Source: Aurantimonas coralicida DSM 14790 (lineage in GTDB: Bacteria > Pseudomonadota > Alphaproteobacteria > Rhizobiales > Rhizobiaceae). From it: a stretch of 64,000 bases of DNA. Of the stretch, positions 46,795-54,579 are shown piece after piece. Below the pieces are notes generated by a model, which saw only the letters and a program-made list of their open reading frames with translations, was not told where the DNA came from and searched no databases. The stretch lies in the NCBI RefSeq assembly GCF_000421645.1, contig NZ_ATXK01000006.1:174618-238617 (forward strand), in the 5' to 3' direction. The translations under genes were made by a program, and so were the position numbers. The stretch's first letter is position 1, and every line of letters starts with the position of its first letter.

Positions 46795-48048
46795 TCATTT
46801 CGCGCTCACGATGTCGTCGAGATCGTCCATGCTGGTTTCGTCGCTGAGGAACAGCGCGACGGGGCGCAGGCGCGGAAGATGGGCGCAGGTCACGATGATG
46901 CCGATCGTGACCGGCACCGCCAGAAGCGCCCCGGCGACACCCCAGACCCAGCCCCAGACCAGCAGAACCAGCAGGATGACCAGCGGCGACACCGACAATT
47001 GCTTCCCCTGCACCCGCGGGTCGACGTAATTGCCCATGATCTGCTCGATCACGAGAATGCCGATGCCGACGATCACCGCGGTGCGGAAATCCTGCTGCAC
47101 ATAGACATGGACGACCGGCAGCGCGCCGGCGACGAGCGAGCCGAGGGTCGGCACGAAGTTCAAAAGGAACGCCAGGATCGCCCAGACCAGCAGAAGCTCG
47201 ACGCCGAAGAACCAGAGCCATGCGGCGTAGAGCCCGGCGGTCAGCAGTCCCAGCACGACGCGGATGAGGAGATAGCGGCGGAGCTGGCGCGCGATGACGT
47301 CCAGCGATTCGAACACGCCGCTGCGCTGGTCGGGACCGACGACCGCACACACCTTGGCGCGCCAGTTGGGCGCTTCGATCAGCATCAGGAGGGTGAAGAA
47401 GAAGATCAGCACCATGGCCGCCAGCGCCGAACCGGCGGAGCTCAGGACCGAACTGGCGTAGCTCGACGCATATTCGGCGATCCTGCTGCCGAGCTGGCCG
47501 CCGGCGCCGCGAAACTGGTCCGTCACGCTGGCATAGACGTCCGACGAGCCGGAGGTTCCGTCCGATCCGGTCGCGCCGGCGGCGTTCTCGCCGCCGCCCG
47601 CCGAGGCGCCTTGCGCCCCCTCGGCATTCCCCGACGAGCCGGACGCGATCATCGGCGCCAGCTCCTCGATCTTCTGGGAGACCTGCGGAAAGGCGTCCGA
47701 GATCCGCTGCGCCGACAGCCAGATGCCCCCGAGGAAGACGAACAGGATGACGATGATCAGCCCCATCGCGGCCACATGGCCGAGCCAGCCGAACCTGCGG
47801 GGCATGCGCCGCTTGACCATGCTGTCCACCGGCGCCACGACGAGGGCGATCAGGATCGAGAAGATGAAGGGCACAACGACCGAGCTCATCGCCTGCAGCG
47901 CCCAGCCCACCAGGATCAAGGTGATGACCGACAGCAGGCCGATGGCGATGGTTTGCCAGGGGAGGCGCGAGACCTTCGAGACACGTTCGGCACGTGCCGC
48001 CCCTTCGTCGTCCGAATGGGGGGTAGGGGTGGTGGCGGACCCGGCCAT
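46795..48048 (-). CDS. AI-2E family transporter (PerM/YdiK-like membrane protein)
   Basis: 417 residues, with AGGAGACAGG before the ATG. Eight or so membrane segments in the PerM arrangement: two near the N-terminus (TIAIGLLSVITLILVGWAL and VVVPFIFSILIALVV), one around residue 95, then a cluster from 210 on. The C-terminal signature QDFRTAVIVGIGILVIEQIMG is followed by NYVDPRVQGKQLSVSPLVIL. Between about residues 135 and 185 lies a Gly/Ser/Ala-rich low-complexity insert not typical of the family. Members have been linked to autoinducer-2 export or Na+/H+ antiport; the substrate here is unknown. Confidence 0.88.
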   Translation of the reverse strand: MAGSATTPTPHSDDEGAARAERVSKVSRLPWQTIAIGLLSVITLILVGWALQAMSSVVVPFIFSILIALVVAPVDSMVKRRMPRRFGWLGHVAAMGLIIVILFVFLGGIWLSAQRISDAFPQVSQKIEELAPMIASGSSGNAEGAQGASAGGGENAAGATGSDGTSGSSDVYASVTDQFRGAGGQLGSRIAEYASSYASSVLSSAGSALAAMVLIFFFTLLMLIEAPNWRAKVCAVVGPDQRSGVFESLDVIARQLRRYLLIRVVLGLLTAGLYAAWLWFFGVELLLVWAILAFLLNFVPTLGSLVAGALPVVHVYVQQDFRTAVIVGIGILVIEQIMGNYVDPRVQGKQLSVSPLVILLVLLVWGWVWGVAGALLAVPVTIGIIVTCAHLPRLRPVALFLSDETSMDDLDDIVSAK

Positions 48049-48340
48049 CCTGTCTCCTGTCGCATCTGTGGTCTGCGGTCGGACCGACGCCGGGACAGCT
48101 GCCTCACGGCCGCGTGAGCGCGGTCATGCACCCAATGGCCGAGAGCGCGGTGCGTTCCATTAAGAGGGCGCGTTGTCGGGGATGCGGATGGATCAGAGCG
48201 GCGCCGGAGCCCGACGTGTTTACGCGGACGCGCCGAAACGCGGGGTCGCACTCAGCGTGGTCAGCCGCCGATGGGGCAGCTGTCACGACAGCACGGGCTA
48301 CGGCCCCGTGCCAAGCTAGGTTGGGCCTGGCGGTGTCGGG
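48049..48340. other. Intergenic region with nested small hairpins, no gene seen
   Basis: 292 bp between two minus-strand genes. It contains GCTGTC-AC-GACAGC (48279-48292) overlapping GCACGGG...CCCGTGC (48291-48311), which together could end the PilZ transcript, but no T-run follows on either strand. It should also hold the promoter of the AI-2E family gene. No convincing reading frame. Confidence 0.4.
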
Positions 48341-48940
48341 CTAGACGATGTTGGGGGCGTGCCTGGCGCGCTCGGCGCTGAACTCGACCGCAAATCCGTC
48401 CTCGATGTGACGCACGATCCGTCCGGTCGTGGTGCCGAGGGTGATGCGCGAACCGACCGCCGGGCGAATGCTGCTGGTCACTGCGGCGCCGGAGAGCGAC
48501 AGATCGATGATCTGCGCCGGGTAGCGGCGGCCATCGTCCAGAACCATGTCGACGAAGGGGTTTTCCGGCGCGTTCCGCTCGTGGCGGCGGTCTTCGGGCA
48601 GCGACAATTCGTGGCGGTTGGCAAACCAGGTGAGCTGGGCCGCCAGCTTCTCCCGCTTGCGCGGCGTCGACTGGAAGGCGAGGTCGAATCCGCCTTCGAA
48701 GACGCGCGAGACCGCACCTTCGAGCCGGCCGATATGGTCGATATAGACGATGATCCGCTCGTTCTCGACCGGCACCACGGAAGCGGTGACCGAGACGTCG
48801 CCCGGCGACATGTTCTCGGCCCGGCACGGGAATTCCGTCCGGTCCTCGCGCATGAAGCGGCCGAGCAGATCGATCCGCACGCGGCTGAAGCTGCTGCGTT
48901 CGGCTGGTTCCGAACGGGGCGCCTGGGCTGTGGCTGACAT
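48341..48940 (-). CDS. PilZ domain protein
   Basis: 199 residues from the ATG at 48940 (an ATG at 48952 is an alternative). The N-terminal half has FSRVRIDLLGRFMREDRTEF, then ENMSPGDVSV, a PilZ-like barrel. The C-terminal half begins RRHERNAPENPFVDMVLDDG, then QIIDLSLSGAAV, a second PilZ-like module ending in GFAVEF. PilZ domains bind cyclic di-GMP through an RXXXR and D/NXSXXG pair; the second module has RRHER and DLSLSG, consistent with binding. A role in motility or envelope regulation is inference. Confidence 0.87.
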   Translation of the reverse strand: MSATAQAPRSEPAERSSFSRVRIDLLGRFMREDRTEFPCRAENMSPGDVSVTASVVPVENERIIVYIDHIGRLEGAVSRVFEGGFDLAFQSTPRKREKLAAQLTWFANRHELSLPEDRRHERNAPENPFVDMVLDDGRRYPAQIIDLSLSGAAVTSSIRPAVGSRITLGTTTGRIVRHIEDGFAVEFSAERARHAPNIV

Positions 48941-49104
48941 CGCTACGACCATTTCTCGGGGCGTCGGCGGGGAGTTCCGCTGCAGACCCACCTTATCGCG
49001 GGAAGCTTAACAAGCGGTAAGACCGACCGTGAGGATTTGCACCCCATTAACTGTCCGGCACGAAACGGTTTGCCGATGCCGGCGAACCGGCCTAGCAACG
49101 TTCA

Positions 49105-49211
49105 GGACATATCCAGTCCGATTTTGACACAGCAGTACGACCGGGTTCCTGGCCCTCCAGTCACGGCAACCGCATTTCAAACCGCCCTGCGCCGCGCAGG
49201 GCGGTTTTTTT
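49105..49211 (+). ncRNA. Candidate small RNA between PilZ and rhomboid genes
   Basis: A strong plus-strand terminator (49179-49211) has no protein gene upstream on that strand for nearly 3 kb. A possible promoter precedes it: -35 TTGCCG (49070-49075), a 17-bp spacer, and -10 TAGCAA (49093-49098), predicting a start near 49105 and a transcript of about 107 nt. There is no reading frame of note inside. I cannot assign an Rfam family. The rest of the gap 48941-49346 shows only promoter-like sequence. Confidence 0.5.
49179..49211 (+). terminator. Rho-independent terminator, plus strand
   Basis: AAACCGCCCTGCGC (49179-49192) pairs perfectly with GCGCAGGGCGGTTT (49194-49207), followed by a run of T to 49211. 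It is the strongest terminator in this part of the window and is about 135 bp upstream of the rhomboid gene. Confidence 0.9.
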
Positions 49212-49346
49212 GTTCTGGGACGCCGGTGCGGGCACTGGCATAAGGCGAGGCGGCACCATCTGCGGGCGGCCCTGTGCGGCCGGCAGGACATGACCGATGC
49301 GCGGCACCAGACCGGCAACGACACCGGACGACGGGGAGCGACAGCA

Positions 49347-50093
49347 ATGAGACCAGAAGACCACGGCGAGCCCGGTGCCGATATCCATATCCGCCGTTCC
49401 CATCCGCCGGCCTTCAACGTGCCGGGGATCATCCTCGTCCTGATCGCGATCTTCGCGCTCGTTCACGGCGTGCGGGTCTATCTGCTCGGTCCGGTCGCCA
49501 CGGCCCAGGCGCTTCTCGATCTCGCTTTCATTCCCGGTTGCTACGGCGACGTCGACCCGGTCTGCGGCTTTCGCACGCCCGGCGCCGATCTCTGGTCGCC
49601 GCTGAGCTACGCCTTCCTGCACGGCGACTGGACGCATTTCGGCGCCAACGCGGTCTGGCTGCTGGCGTTCGGCACGCCGGTCGCCCGGCGCGTGGGGGTG
49701 ACGTGGTTCCTGGCCTTCTGCACCTGCGGCGCCATTGCCGGGGCGGCCGCCTTCTACCTCCTGAACCCGACGCTGATTGTACCGGTGATCGGGGCGTCCG
49801 GCATCGTGTCGGCGTTGATGGGCGGCGCCTGCCGCTTCGCCTTCGGCGGAAGGGTGTCGCTGGCACCGGGCCGGTCGAACGGGCCGCTGGTGTCGATCGG
49901 CGAATCGCTGAGCAACCGGACGGTGCTGATCTTCATCGCCGTGTTCTTCGGCACCAATCTCCTCATCGGAAGCGGCGTCGGCGGCGAAATGGGCGGCGGC
50001 GCCGTCGCCTGGGAGGCGCATCTGGGCGGCTTCGCCTTCGGTTTCCTGCTGTTCCGGTTGTTCGATCCGCTGTCCCGGCCGCTGCGTCGCTGA
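49347..50093 (+). CDS. Rhomboid family intramembrane serine protease
   Basis: 248 residues from the ATG at 49347, preceded by GGGGAG; an upstream ATG at 49290 lacks a ribosome-binding site. Six membrane segments. The catalytic serine lies in VIGASGIVSALMG and the catalytic histidine in WEAHLGGFAFG; the HGDWTHFGANAVWLLAFG segment is the conserved helix 2 region. These enzymes cut transmembrane proteins within or near the bilayer. The substrate is unknown. A CBS-pair gene follows after 72 bp. Confidence 0.92.
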   Translation: MRPEDHGEPGADIHIRRSHPPAFNVPGIILVLIAIFALVHGVRVYLLGPVATAQALLDLAFIPGCYGDVDPVCGFRTPGADLWSPLSYAFLHGDWTHFGANAVWLLAFGTPVARRVGVTWFLAFCTCGAIAGAAAFYLLNPTLIVPVIGASGIVSALMGGACRFAFGGRVSLAPGRSNGPLVSIGESLSNRTVLIFIAVFFGTNLLIGSGVGGEMGGGAVAWEAHLGGFAFGFLLFRLFDPLSRPLRR

Positions 50094-50165
50094 ACCGGCG
50101 CCTCTTGCCGTCTGCGTCGTGGTGGCACACCATCACGAATGGGCATGTCAGCGGGAGAAACAGCC

Positions 50166-50597
50166 ATGAACGTGCGGCACATACTGGAAGCCAAGGGACG
50201 CGACGTCGTCACCCTCAAGCCGGAGGCGACTCTGGAGGAGACGATGCAGGTGCTGGCGAACCGGCGCATCGGTGCGATCGTCCTGACCAACGAGGATGGC
50301 GGCGTCGCCGGCATCGTGTCGGAACGCGACGTGGTCCGCGTCCTCGGCACCGCGGGCGTCGGTGCCATCTCCCAGAGCATCGGCGAAGTGATGACATCGC
50401 AGGTGAGCACCTGCACCGAGGCGACCACGGTGAACCAGGCCATGGAGATGATGACCACCGGCCGCTTTCGTCACCTGCCGGTCTGCGAGAATGATCGTCT
50501 GGTCGGCATCATCTCGATCGGCGACGTGGTCAAGCAGCGGATCGAGGAGGTCGAGCGCGAGGCCATGGAAATGCGCGAGTATATCGCCGCCGGCTGA
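50166..50597 (+). CDS. CBS-domain pair protein
   Basis: 143 residues from the ATG at 50166, with CGGGAGA upstream. Two CBS motifs, about residues 8-65 (GRDVVTLKPEATLEETMQVL, then GIVSERDVVRVL) and 75-130 (STCTEATTVNQAMEMMTTGR, then RLVGIISIGDVVKQ). Such stand-alone pairs bind adenosine nucleotides and act as energy sensors. A charged helix ends the protein. No partner is fused. Confidence 0.93.
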   Translation: MNVRHILEAKGRDVVTLKPEATLEETMQVLANRRIGAIVLTNEDGGVAGIVSERDVVRVLGTAGVGAISQSIGEVMTSQVSTCTEATTVNQAMEMMTTGRFRHLPVCENDRLVGIISIGDVVKQRIEEVEREAMEMREYIAAG

Positions 50598-50648
50598 ACG
50601 GAACCGCCGGGGCCCGGCCTGGGCCTCGGAAACGGGGAACGCGTCGAC

Positions 50649-51632
50649 CTAGCGTGTGGCGTCGGCCGAAATATCGGTCATGCGCCGGATCTCGGCGATC
50701 CGGCTGATCGTCGCCTCGTAGCCGTGATCGATGGCTTCCCGGGCGCGGAAGAATTCCGACAGGCCGATGTCGCGCACGCGCGGCTGCAGCGACAGGTCCG
50801 GCGGGTCGCCGGCGAGCCGGGCCCGCGAGATCCGGTCCTGGATGATGTTGAAGGCGTCGACCATCGAGCGCGCCATGCCGAGCTTCTCGCGCCGCTGGGC
50901 GAGATCGTCGAGCGGCGCTGCGTCCACCGTGCGGGCGGCCAGGTCCGCGGCCTGCGTCGCCGCGGTCGCAGGGTCGGCGCGCAGCCGCATCACCGCCGCG
51001 CGTCCGAACAGATCGTAGTGCAAATTGACGGCGACCACGAAGCGTTCCTCGTAGACGCGGCAAACACTGACCGGCACCGGATTGACCAGCGCGCCGTCCA
51101 TCAGGCTGCGCCCGCCGCAGTCCAGCGGCTCGAACACGCCGGGCAGGGCATAGGAGGCGCGCATGGCCAGCACCAGCGAGCCCGAATCGATCCACACTTC
51201 GTGACCGCTGCGCGCTTCGGTCGCCACGCAGACCAGCGGCCGGTCGAGATCCTCGATCCGCAGGTCCGAGAGCGCCTCCGACAGCTTCCGGCTGAGCCGC
51301 ATGCCGCCGATCAGGCCGCCGGCCCCGAAACGGAAGTCGAGGAAACGGATCAGGCCGCGGCGTGTCAGGGACAGGGCGAAGGCTTCGAGCTCATCGAGCT
51401 TGCCGGCGAGGTAGCAGCCGCCGACGAGCGCGCCGATGGAGGTGCCGGCGATCATCGAGATGGGAATGCCGGCTTCGTCGAAGGCCCGCAGGACGCCGAT
51501 ATGGGCCCAGCCGCGCGCCGCTCCGCCGCCCAGCGCCAGGGCGATGCCCGGCTGCTTCCTGGCGGTCTCGGACCGGACCGGCGCGGCGTCCATCGGCGGT
51601 CCTTCCCGGCGGCTGAAAACCCGATCGAGCAT
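50649..51632 (-). CDS. Patatin-like phospholipase family protein (RssA-like)
   Basis: 327 residues from the ATG at 51632, which has GGAG eight bases upstream; in-frame ATGs further upstream have worse spacing. The oxyanion loop GGGAARGWAHIGVL, the nucleophile GTSIGALVG and the catalytic Asp in MDGALVNPVP form the patatin Ser-Asp dyad. No signal peptide, so it is likely cytoplasmic or membrane-associated. The promoter region upstream carries GATCAA three times (51658, 51688, 51703). Confidence 0.92.
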   Translation of the reverse strand: MLDRVFSRREGPPMDAAPVRSETARKQPGIALALGGGAARGWAHIGVLRAFDEAGIPISMIAGTSIGALVGGCYLAGKLDELEAFALSLTRRGLIRFLDFRFGAGGLIGGMRLSRKLSEALSDLRIEDLDRPLVCVATEARSGHEVWIDSGSLVLAMRASYALPGVFEPLDCGGRSLMDGALVNPVPVSVCRVYEERFVVAVNLHYDLFGRAAVMRLRADPATAATQAADLAARTVDAAPLDDLAQRREKLGMARSMVDAFNIIQDRISRARLAGDPPDLSLQPRVRDIGLSEFFRAREAIDHGYEATISRIAEIRRMTDISADATR

Positions 51633-51704
51633 CCGCATCACTCCGGCTGGCAATCACGATCAATGGATCATGATGCGCCTAAAGTTTGATCAACTGCTTA
51701 AGGA

Positions 51705-52148
51705 TCAACTGGCGTCGGAGTCCCGGCCCGGCAAGGCGTCGAGCGTGCGACCGTCGGCGGCCACGCGGCGGTAGAAACAGGTGTCGCGGCCCGTGTGGCA
51801 GGTGTCCTCGGGCCTGGCGACGGCGACCTTGAGCCACACCGCGTCCTGGTCGCAGTCGATGCGGATCTCGGCAACGCTCTGCAGGGCGCCCGAGGTTTCG
51901 CCCTTCTTCCACAACGCCTTGCGCGAGCGCGACCAGTAATGGGCAATGCCCGTGGCCAGCGTCCGGTCCAGCGCCTCGGCGTTCATGTGCGCAACCATCA
52001 GGAGGTCACCGGACGCCACGTCGGTGACGACGGCGGTCACGAGCCCGGCGGCGTCGAAACGCGGGCGCAGGACCACGCCCTCTTCCTGTTCGCGATGATC
52101 AGGGGAGGGAGCGGCGAAGAGCGGGGCAGGCGATAGGTCGGCGGTCAC
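51705..52148 (-). CDS. hisI: Phosphoribosyl-AMP cyclohydrolase
   Basis: 147 residues from the GTG at 52148, overlapping the folE stop as GTGA. Third step of histidine biosynthesis: ring opening of phosphoribosyl-AMP. Zinc and magnesium ligands are visible in [13 protein letters not shown] and [14 protein letters not shown], with [18 protein letters not shown] as the core motif. There is no fused HisE domain. Pairing with folE, another purine-ring cyclohydrolase, is common in Rhizobiales. Confidence 0.95.
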   Translation of the reverse strand: MTADLSPAPLFAAPSPDHREQEEGVVLRPRFDAAGLVTAVVTDVASGDLLMVAHMNAEALDRTLATGIAHYWSRSRKALWKKGETSGALQSVAEIRIDCDQDAVWLKVAVARPEDTCHTGRDTCFYRRVAADGRTLDALPGRDSDAS

Positions 52149-52768
52149 GAGCGGCTGCTGGCCTGCGCGAGGAAGCGGGACTTGAACTCGCCGTCCTCGG
52201 CGAAGACGCCCTGGAAGGCAGAGGTGATGGTCATCGAGCCCTTGGAGCGGATGCCGCGCATGGACATGCACATGTGTTCGGCCTCGATCATCACGGCGAT
52301 GCCCTTGGGAACCAGCATGCCGGCGATGGCCGAGGCGATCTGCGCGGTCATGGATTCCTGCGTCTGGAGACGGCGACCGTAGATGTCGACAACGCGGGCA
52401 ATCTTCGACAGGCCCAGCACTCGACCGTCCGGCACATAGGCGACATGCGCCTTGCCGATGATCGGCACCATGTGGTGCTCGCAATGGGAGTGGAAGTCGA
52501 TGTCGCGGACGAGGACCATGTCGTCATAGCCCGAGACGTCCTGGAACGTGCGGCCGAGAACGTCGCCGGCTTCGAGCCTGTAGCCGCCGAAGAGTTCCTC
52601 ATACGCCTTCACCACGCGGGCAGGGGTCTCCAACAGGCCCTCGCGCGACGGATCCTCGCCGATCCAGCGCAGCAGCGTCTTGACGGCAGCCTCGGCCTCG
52701 GCCCGGCTCGGCCGGTCGTCCGCGCGCTCGTCGGCTGCTTCGGGGAATTTCTTGACGACGGATTCCAT
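52145..52768 (-). CDS. folE: GTP cyclohydrolase I
   Basis: 207 residues from the ATG at 52768, preceded by GGAG at good spacing; longer starts lack a ribosome-binding site. First step of tetrahydrofolate synthesis, GTP to dihydroneopterin triphosphate. The zinc and active-site motifs are clear: [20 protein letters not shown] and the [18 protein letters not shown] segment, with [11 protein letters not shown] carrying the second Cys. Overlaps hisI by four bases. Confidence 0.96.
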   Translation of the reverse strand: MESVVKKFPEAADERADDRPSRAEAEAAVKTLLRWIGEDPSREGLLETPARVVKAYEELFGGYRLEAGDVLGRTFQDVSGYDDMVLVRDIDFHSHCEHHMVPIIGKAHVAYVPDGRVLGLSKIARVVDIYGRRLQTQESMTAQIASAIAGMLVPKGIAVMIEAEHMCMSMRGIRSKGSMTITSAFQGVFAEDGEFKSRFLAQASSRS

Positions 52769-52940
52769 GTCGTTGCGCTCCGGTGCCGTGGGAATGCGCG
52801 CTGCGATCCACTGCGAATGATGGTCGGGATTCTTGGCCGGATGGCCGGCCCGGCCCGCAATCGAAATCTTCGTCACGCTCATCTCTATCTTCGGTGGCCG
52901 CCAGGGGCCGCTTCATGTCGAAGCCGACCTGACGGCGACT

Positions 52941-52970
52941 TTCGAACCGGTGCCACGCGTCCTATATAAT
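52941..52970 (+). promoter_or_regulatory. Promoter with consensus -10 for the NifU/IscU-like gene
   Basis: A perfect TATAAT at 52965-52970 with TTCGAA (52941-52946) 18 bp upstream. The predicted start near 52977 leaves about 50 bases before the GTG at 53028. The folE and NifU-like genes diverge from this region. Confidence 0.55.
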
Positions 52971-53027
52971 TTCCGACCGAACGAAATGACAGGGCCATCG
53001 GCATTTGCGCGATGGATTGGTGTGCAT

Positions 53028-53474
53028 GTGATCGACGACGTCTACAACGCGCGGATACTGGAACTGGCCGGCAACATCCCCCGCATCGGGCGGCTGGAGG
53101 CTCCCGATGCCAGCGCCACGGCGCATTCCAAGCTGTGTGGCTCGACCGTGACGATCGACCTGAAACTTGCCGACGGTGTCGTCGCCGACTTCGCCCACGA
53201 GGTGAAGGCCTGCGCCCTTGGCCAGGCCTCGTCCTCGGTGATGGCCAGCCACGTCGTCGGGGCGACGCCGGAAGAACTGCGCGCCACTCGCGAGACCATG
53301 CGGCGGATGCTCAAGGAGAACGGCACGCCGCCGGAAGGCCGTTTCGCCGATCTGAAATATCTGGAGCCGGTGCGCGAGTACAAGGCGCGCCACGCCTCGA
53401 CCATGCTGACCTTCGACGCCGTGGTCGACGCGCTGGACAAGATCGCCGCACGGGACAAGAGCGCCGCGGCGTGA
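53028..53474 (+). CDS. Iron-sulfur cluster assembly scaffold protein (NifU/IscU N-terminal family)
   Basis: 148 residues from the GTG at 53028 (MIDDVYNARILELAGNIPRI); GTG 53022 is an alternative. IscU-like scaffold fold. Two of the ligand cysteines are in HSKLCGSTVTIDLKL and EVKACALGQASSSV; the third usual cysteine, near the C-terminus, is not seen in the expected position. This variant type is widespread in Alphaproteobacteria beside folE and yidD, and its exact role apart from the SUF system is unclear. Confidence 0.88.
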   Translation: MIDDVYNARILELAGNIPRIGRLEAPDASATAHSKLCGSTVTIDLKLADGVVADFAHEVKACALGQASSSVMASHVVGATPEELRATRETMRRMLKENGTPPEGRFADLKYLEPVREYKARHASTMLTFDAVVDALDKIAARDKSAAA

Positions 53475-53522
53475 CCCTGAGTGGCCGGGTCGTGCCGTCA
53501 GTCAGGGCGTGGCGCTAGGCCC

Positions 53523-53912
53523 ATGTGCGACCACCGCACCGACGATGCCCATCCCCGCCATGCCGCCGACGCCGGCATTGCAGCCGGACGCAACTATTCC
53601 GGCCCGTGGCGGGCAACGCCCGGCCGGTATCTCGGCCTCGGTCTCGTGCGCCTCTACCAGCTGACCCTGTCGCCGCTGATCGGCAGCCATTGCCGGCACC
53701 TGCCGACCTGTTCGGAATACGCCTATGAGGCCGTGGCGCGCCACGGCCTGTGGAGCGGCGGCTGGTTGTCCGTCTTTCGCGTCGGCCGCTGTGGCCCGTT
53801 CGGCACCAGCGGCATCGACAATGTTCCCAGCGCCTTGCCGGCACGGCACCGCTGGTGGGCGCCGTGGCGATTGCTGCGGCTGGGCCGCCCGGCTGAGCGC
53901 ACTCCGCACTAG
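53523..53912 (+). CDS. yidD: Membrane protein insertion efficiency factor YidD
   Basis: 129 residues from the ATG at 53523. Core signature YQLTLSPLIGSHCRHLPTCS, then EYAYEAVARHG and FRVGRCGPFG, with the three conserved cysteines in place. YidD helps YidC-dependent insertion of inner-membrane proteins. The N-terminal 40 residues are longer than in short family members. It follows the NifU-like gene by 48 bp, the usual Rhizobiales pairing. Confidence 0.93.
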   Translation: MCDHRTDDAHPRHAADAGIAAGRNYSGPWRATPGRYLGLGLVRLYQLTLSPLIGSHCRHLPTCSEYAYEAVARHGLWSGGWLSVFRVGRCGPFGTSGIDNVPSALPARHRWWAPWRLLRLGRPAERTPH

Positions 53913-53936
53913 CGGCCCGCGCAGCCTGGCCGGCGC

Positions 53937-54428
53937 TCAGAAGGCGCGTGGTATCCGCAGCACCTGGCCGGGAAAGATCAGGCTTGGATTGGCGACGATG
54001 TGCTGGTTCGCCTGATGGATGATCGGAAACTTGGTGGCGTCGTCGAAATAGCGCAGCGCCAGCTTCGACAGCGTGTCGCCGGCGGCCACCTGGTGCAGCC
54101 AGTAGCCGGAAAAGCCTGGCAGGATCAGCGGGCCGTAGAGAACCGGTACCGTCACGGTCGGGGGAGGCACCCCGTCGCCGCCGCCGCTGTCGTCGGAGAC
54201 GGTCACGAACAGCCGGTTGAGCGTGAAGGCGGTGCCGTCGGGAATGTCCACCGCCGCCTGGAACTGGCGGATCGATGTCGAGCCCGCCGTGGCGGAGGCG
54301 GAGACCTCGTCATGGCCTTCGCCGATGAGGATCGACAGATGCCCTTCGAAACCGACCGCATTACCGGCGATCAGGATCCGGCTTCCGACAAGATCGAAAG
54401 GCTTCGGCTGCAGGATTTCGATGTTCAT
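53937..54428 (-). CDS. Gmad2-type immunoglobulin-like and LysM domain protein
   Basis: 163 residues, with AGGGAG before the ATG. The N-terminal half (IEILQPKPFDLVGSRILIAG, then VGFEGHLSILIGEGHDEV) looks like a Gmad2 immunoglobulin-like domain. The C-terminal half is a LysM domain (YWLHQVAAGDTLSKLALRYF, then QANQHIVANPSLIFPGQVLR). LysM binds peptidoglycan, yet no signal peptide or membrane anchor is visible from this start, and longer starts do not add one. It is divergent from thrS. Function unknown. Confidence 0.82.
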   Translation of the reverse strand: MNIEILQPKPFDLVGSRILIAGNAVGFEGHLSILIGEGHDEVSASATAGSTSIRQFQAAVDIPDGTAFTLNRLFVTVSDDSGGGDGVPPPTVTVPVLYGPLILPGFSGYWLHQVAAGDTLSKLALRYFDDATKFPIIHQANQHIVANPSLIFPGQVLRIPRAF

Positions 54429-54579
54429 CGAACTGGCTCCCTTGCATCGGAACGCCGCATCCAAATATATCCCGCCCGAACCCCTTGAGCAATCGTACCC
54501 GACTGCCACCGTTCGGCCGGCCGTTGCCGGTCACAGCAACCACCCGCGATCGTAGGCGGGACTGGAACGAAAGAGATAC

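Noticed and set aside
49000..49020. CtrA-like site (TTAA-N7-TTAA) upstream of the PilZ gene
   Set aside because: The second half is TAAG, not TTAA, and the position relative to the start is unremarkable.
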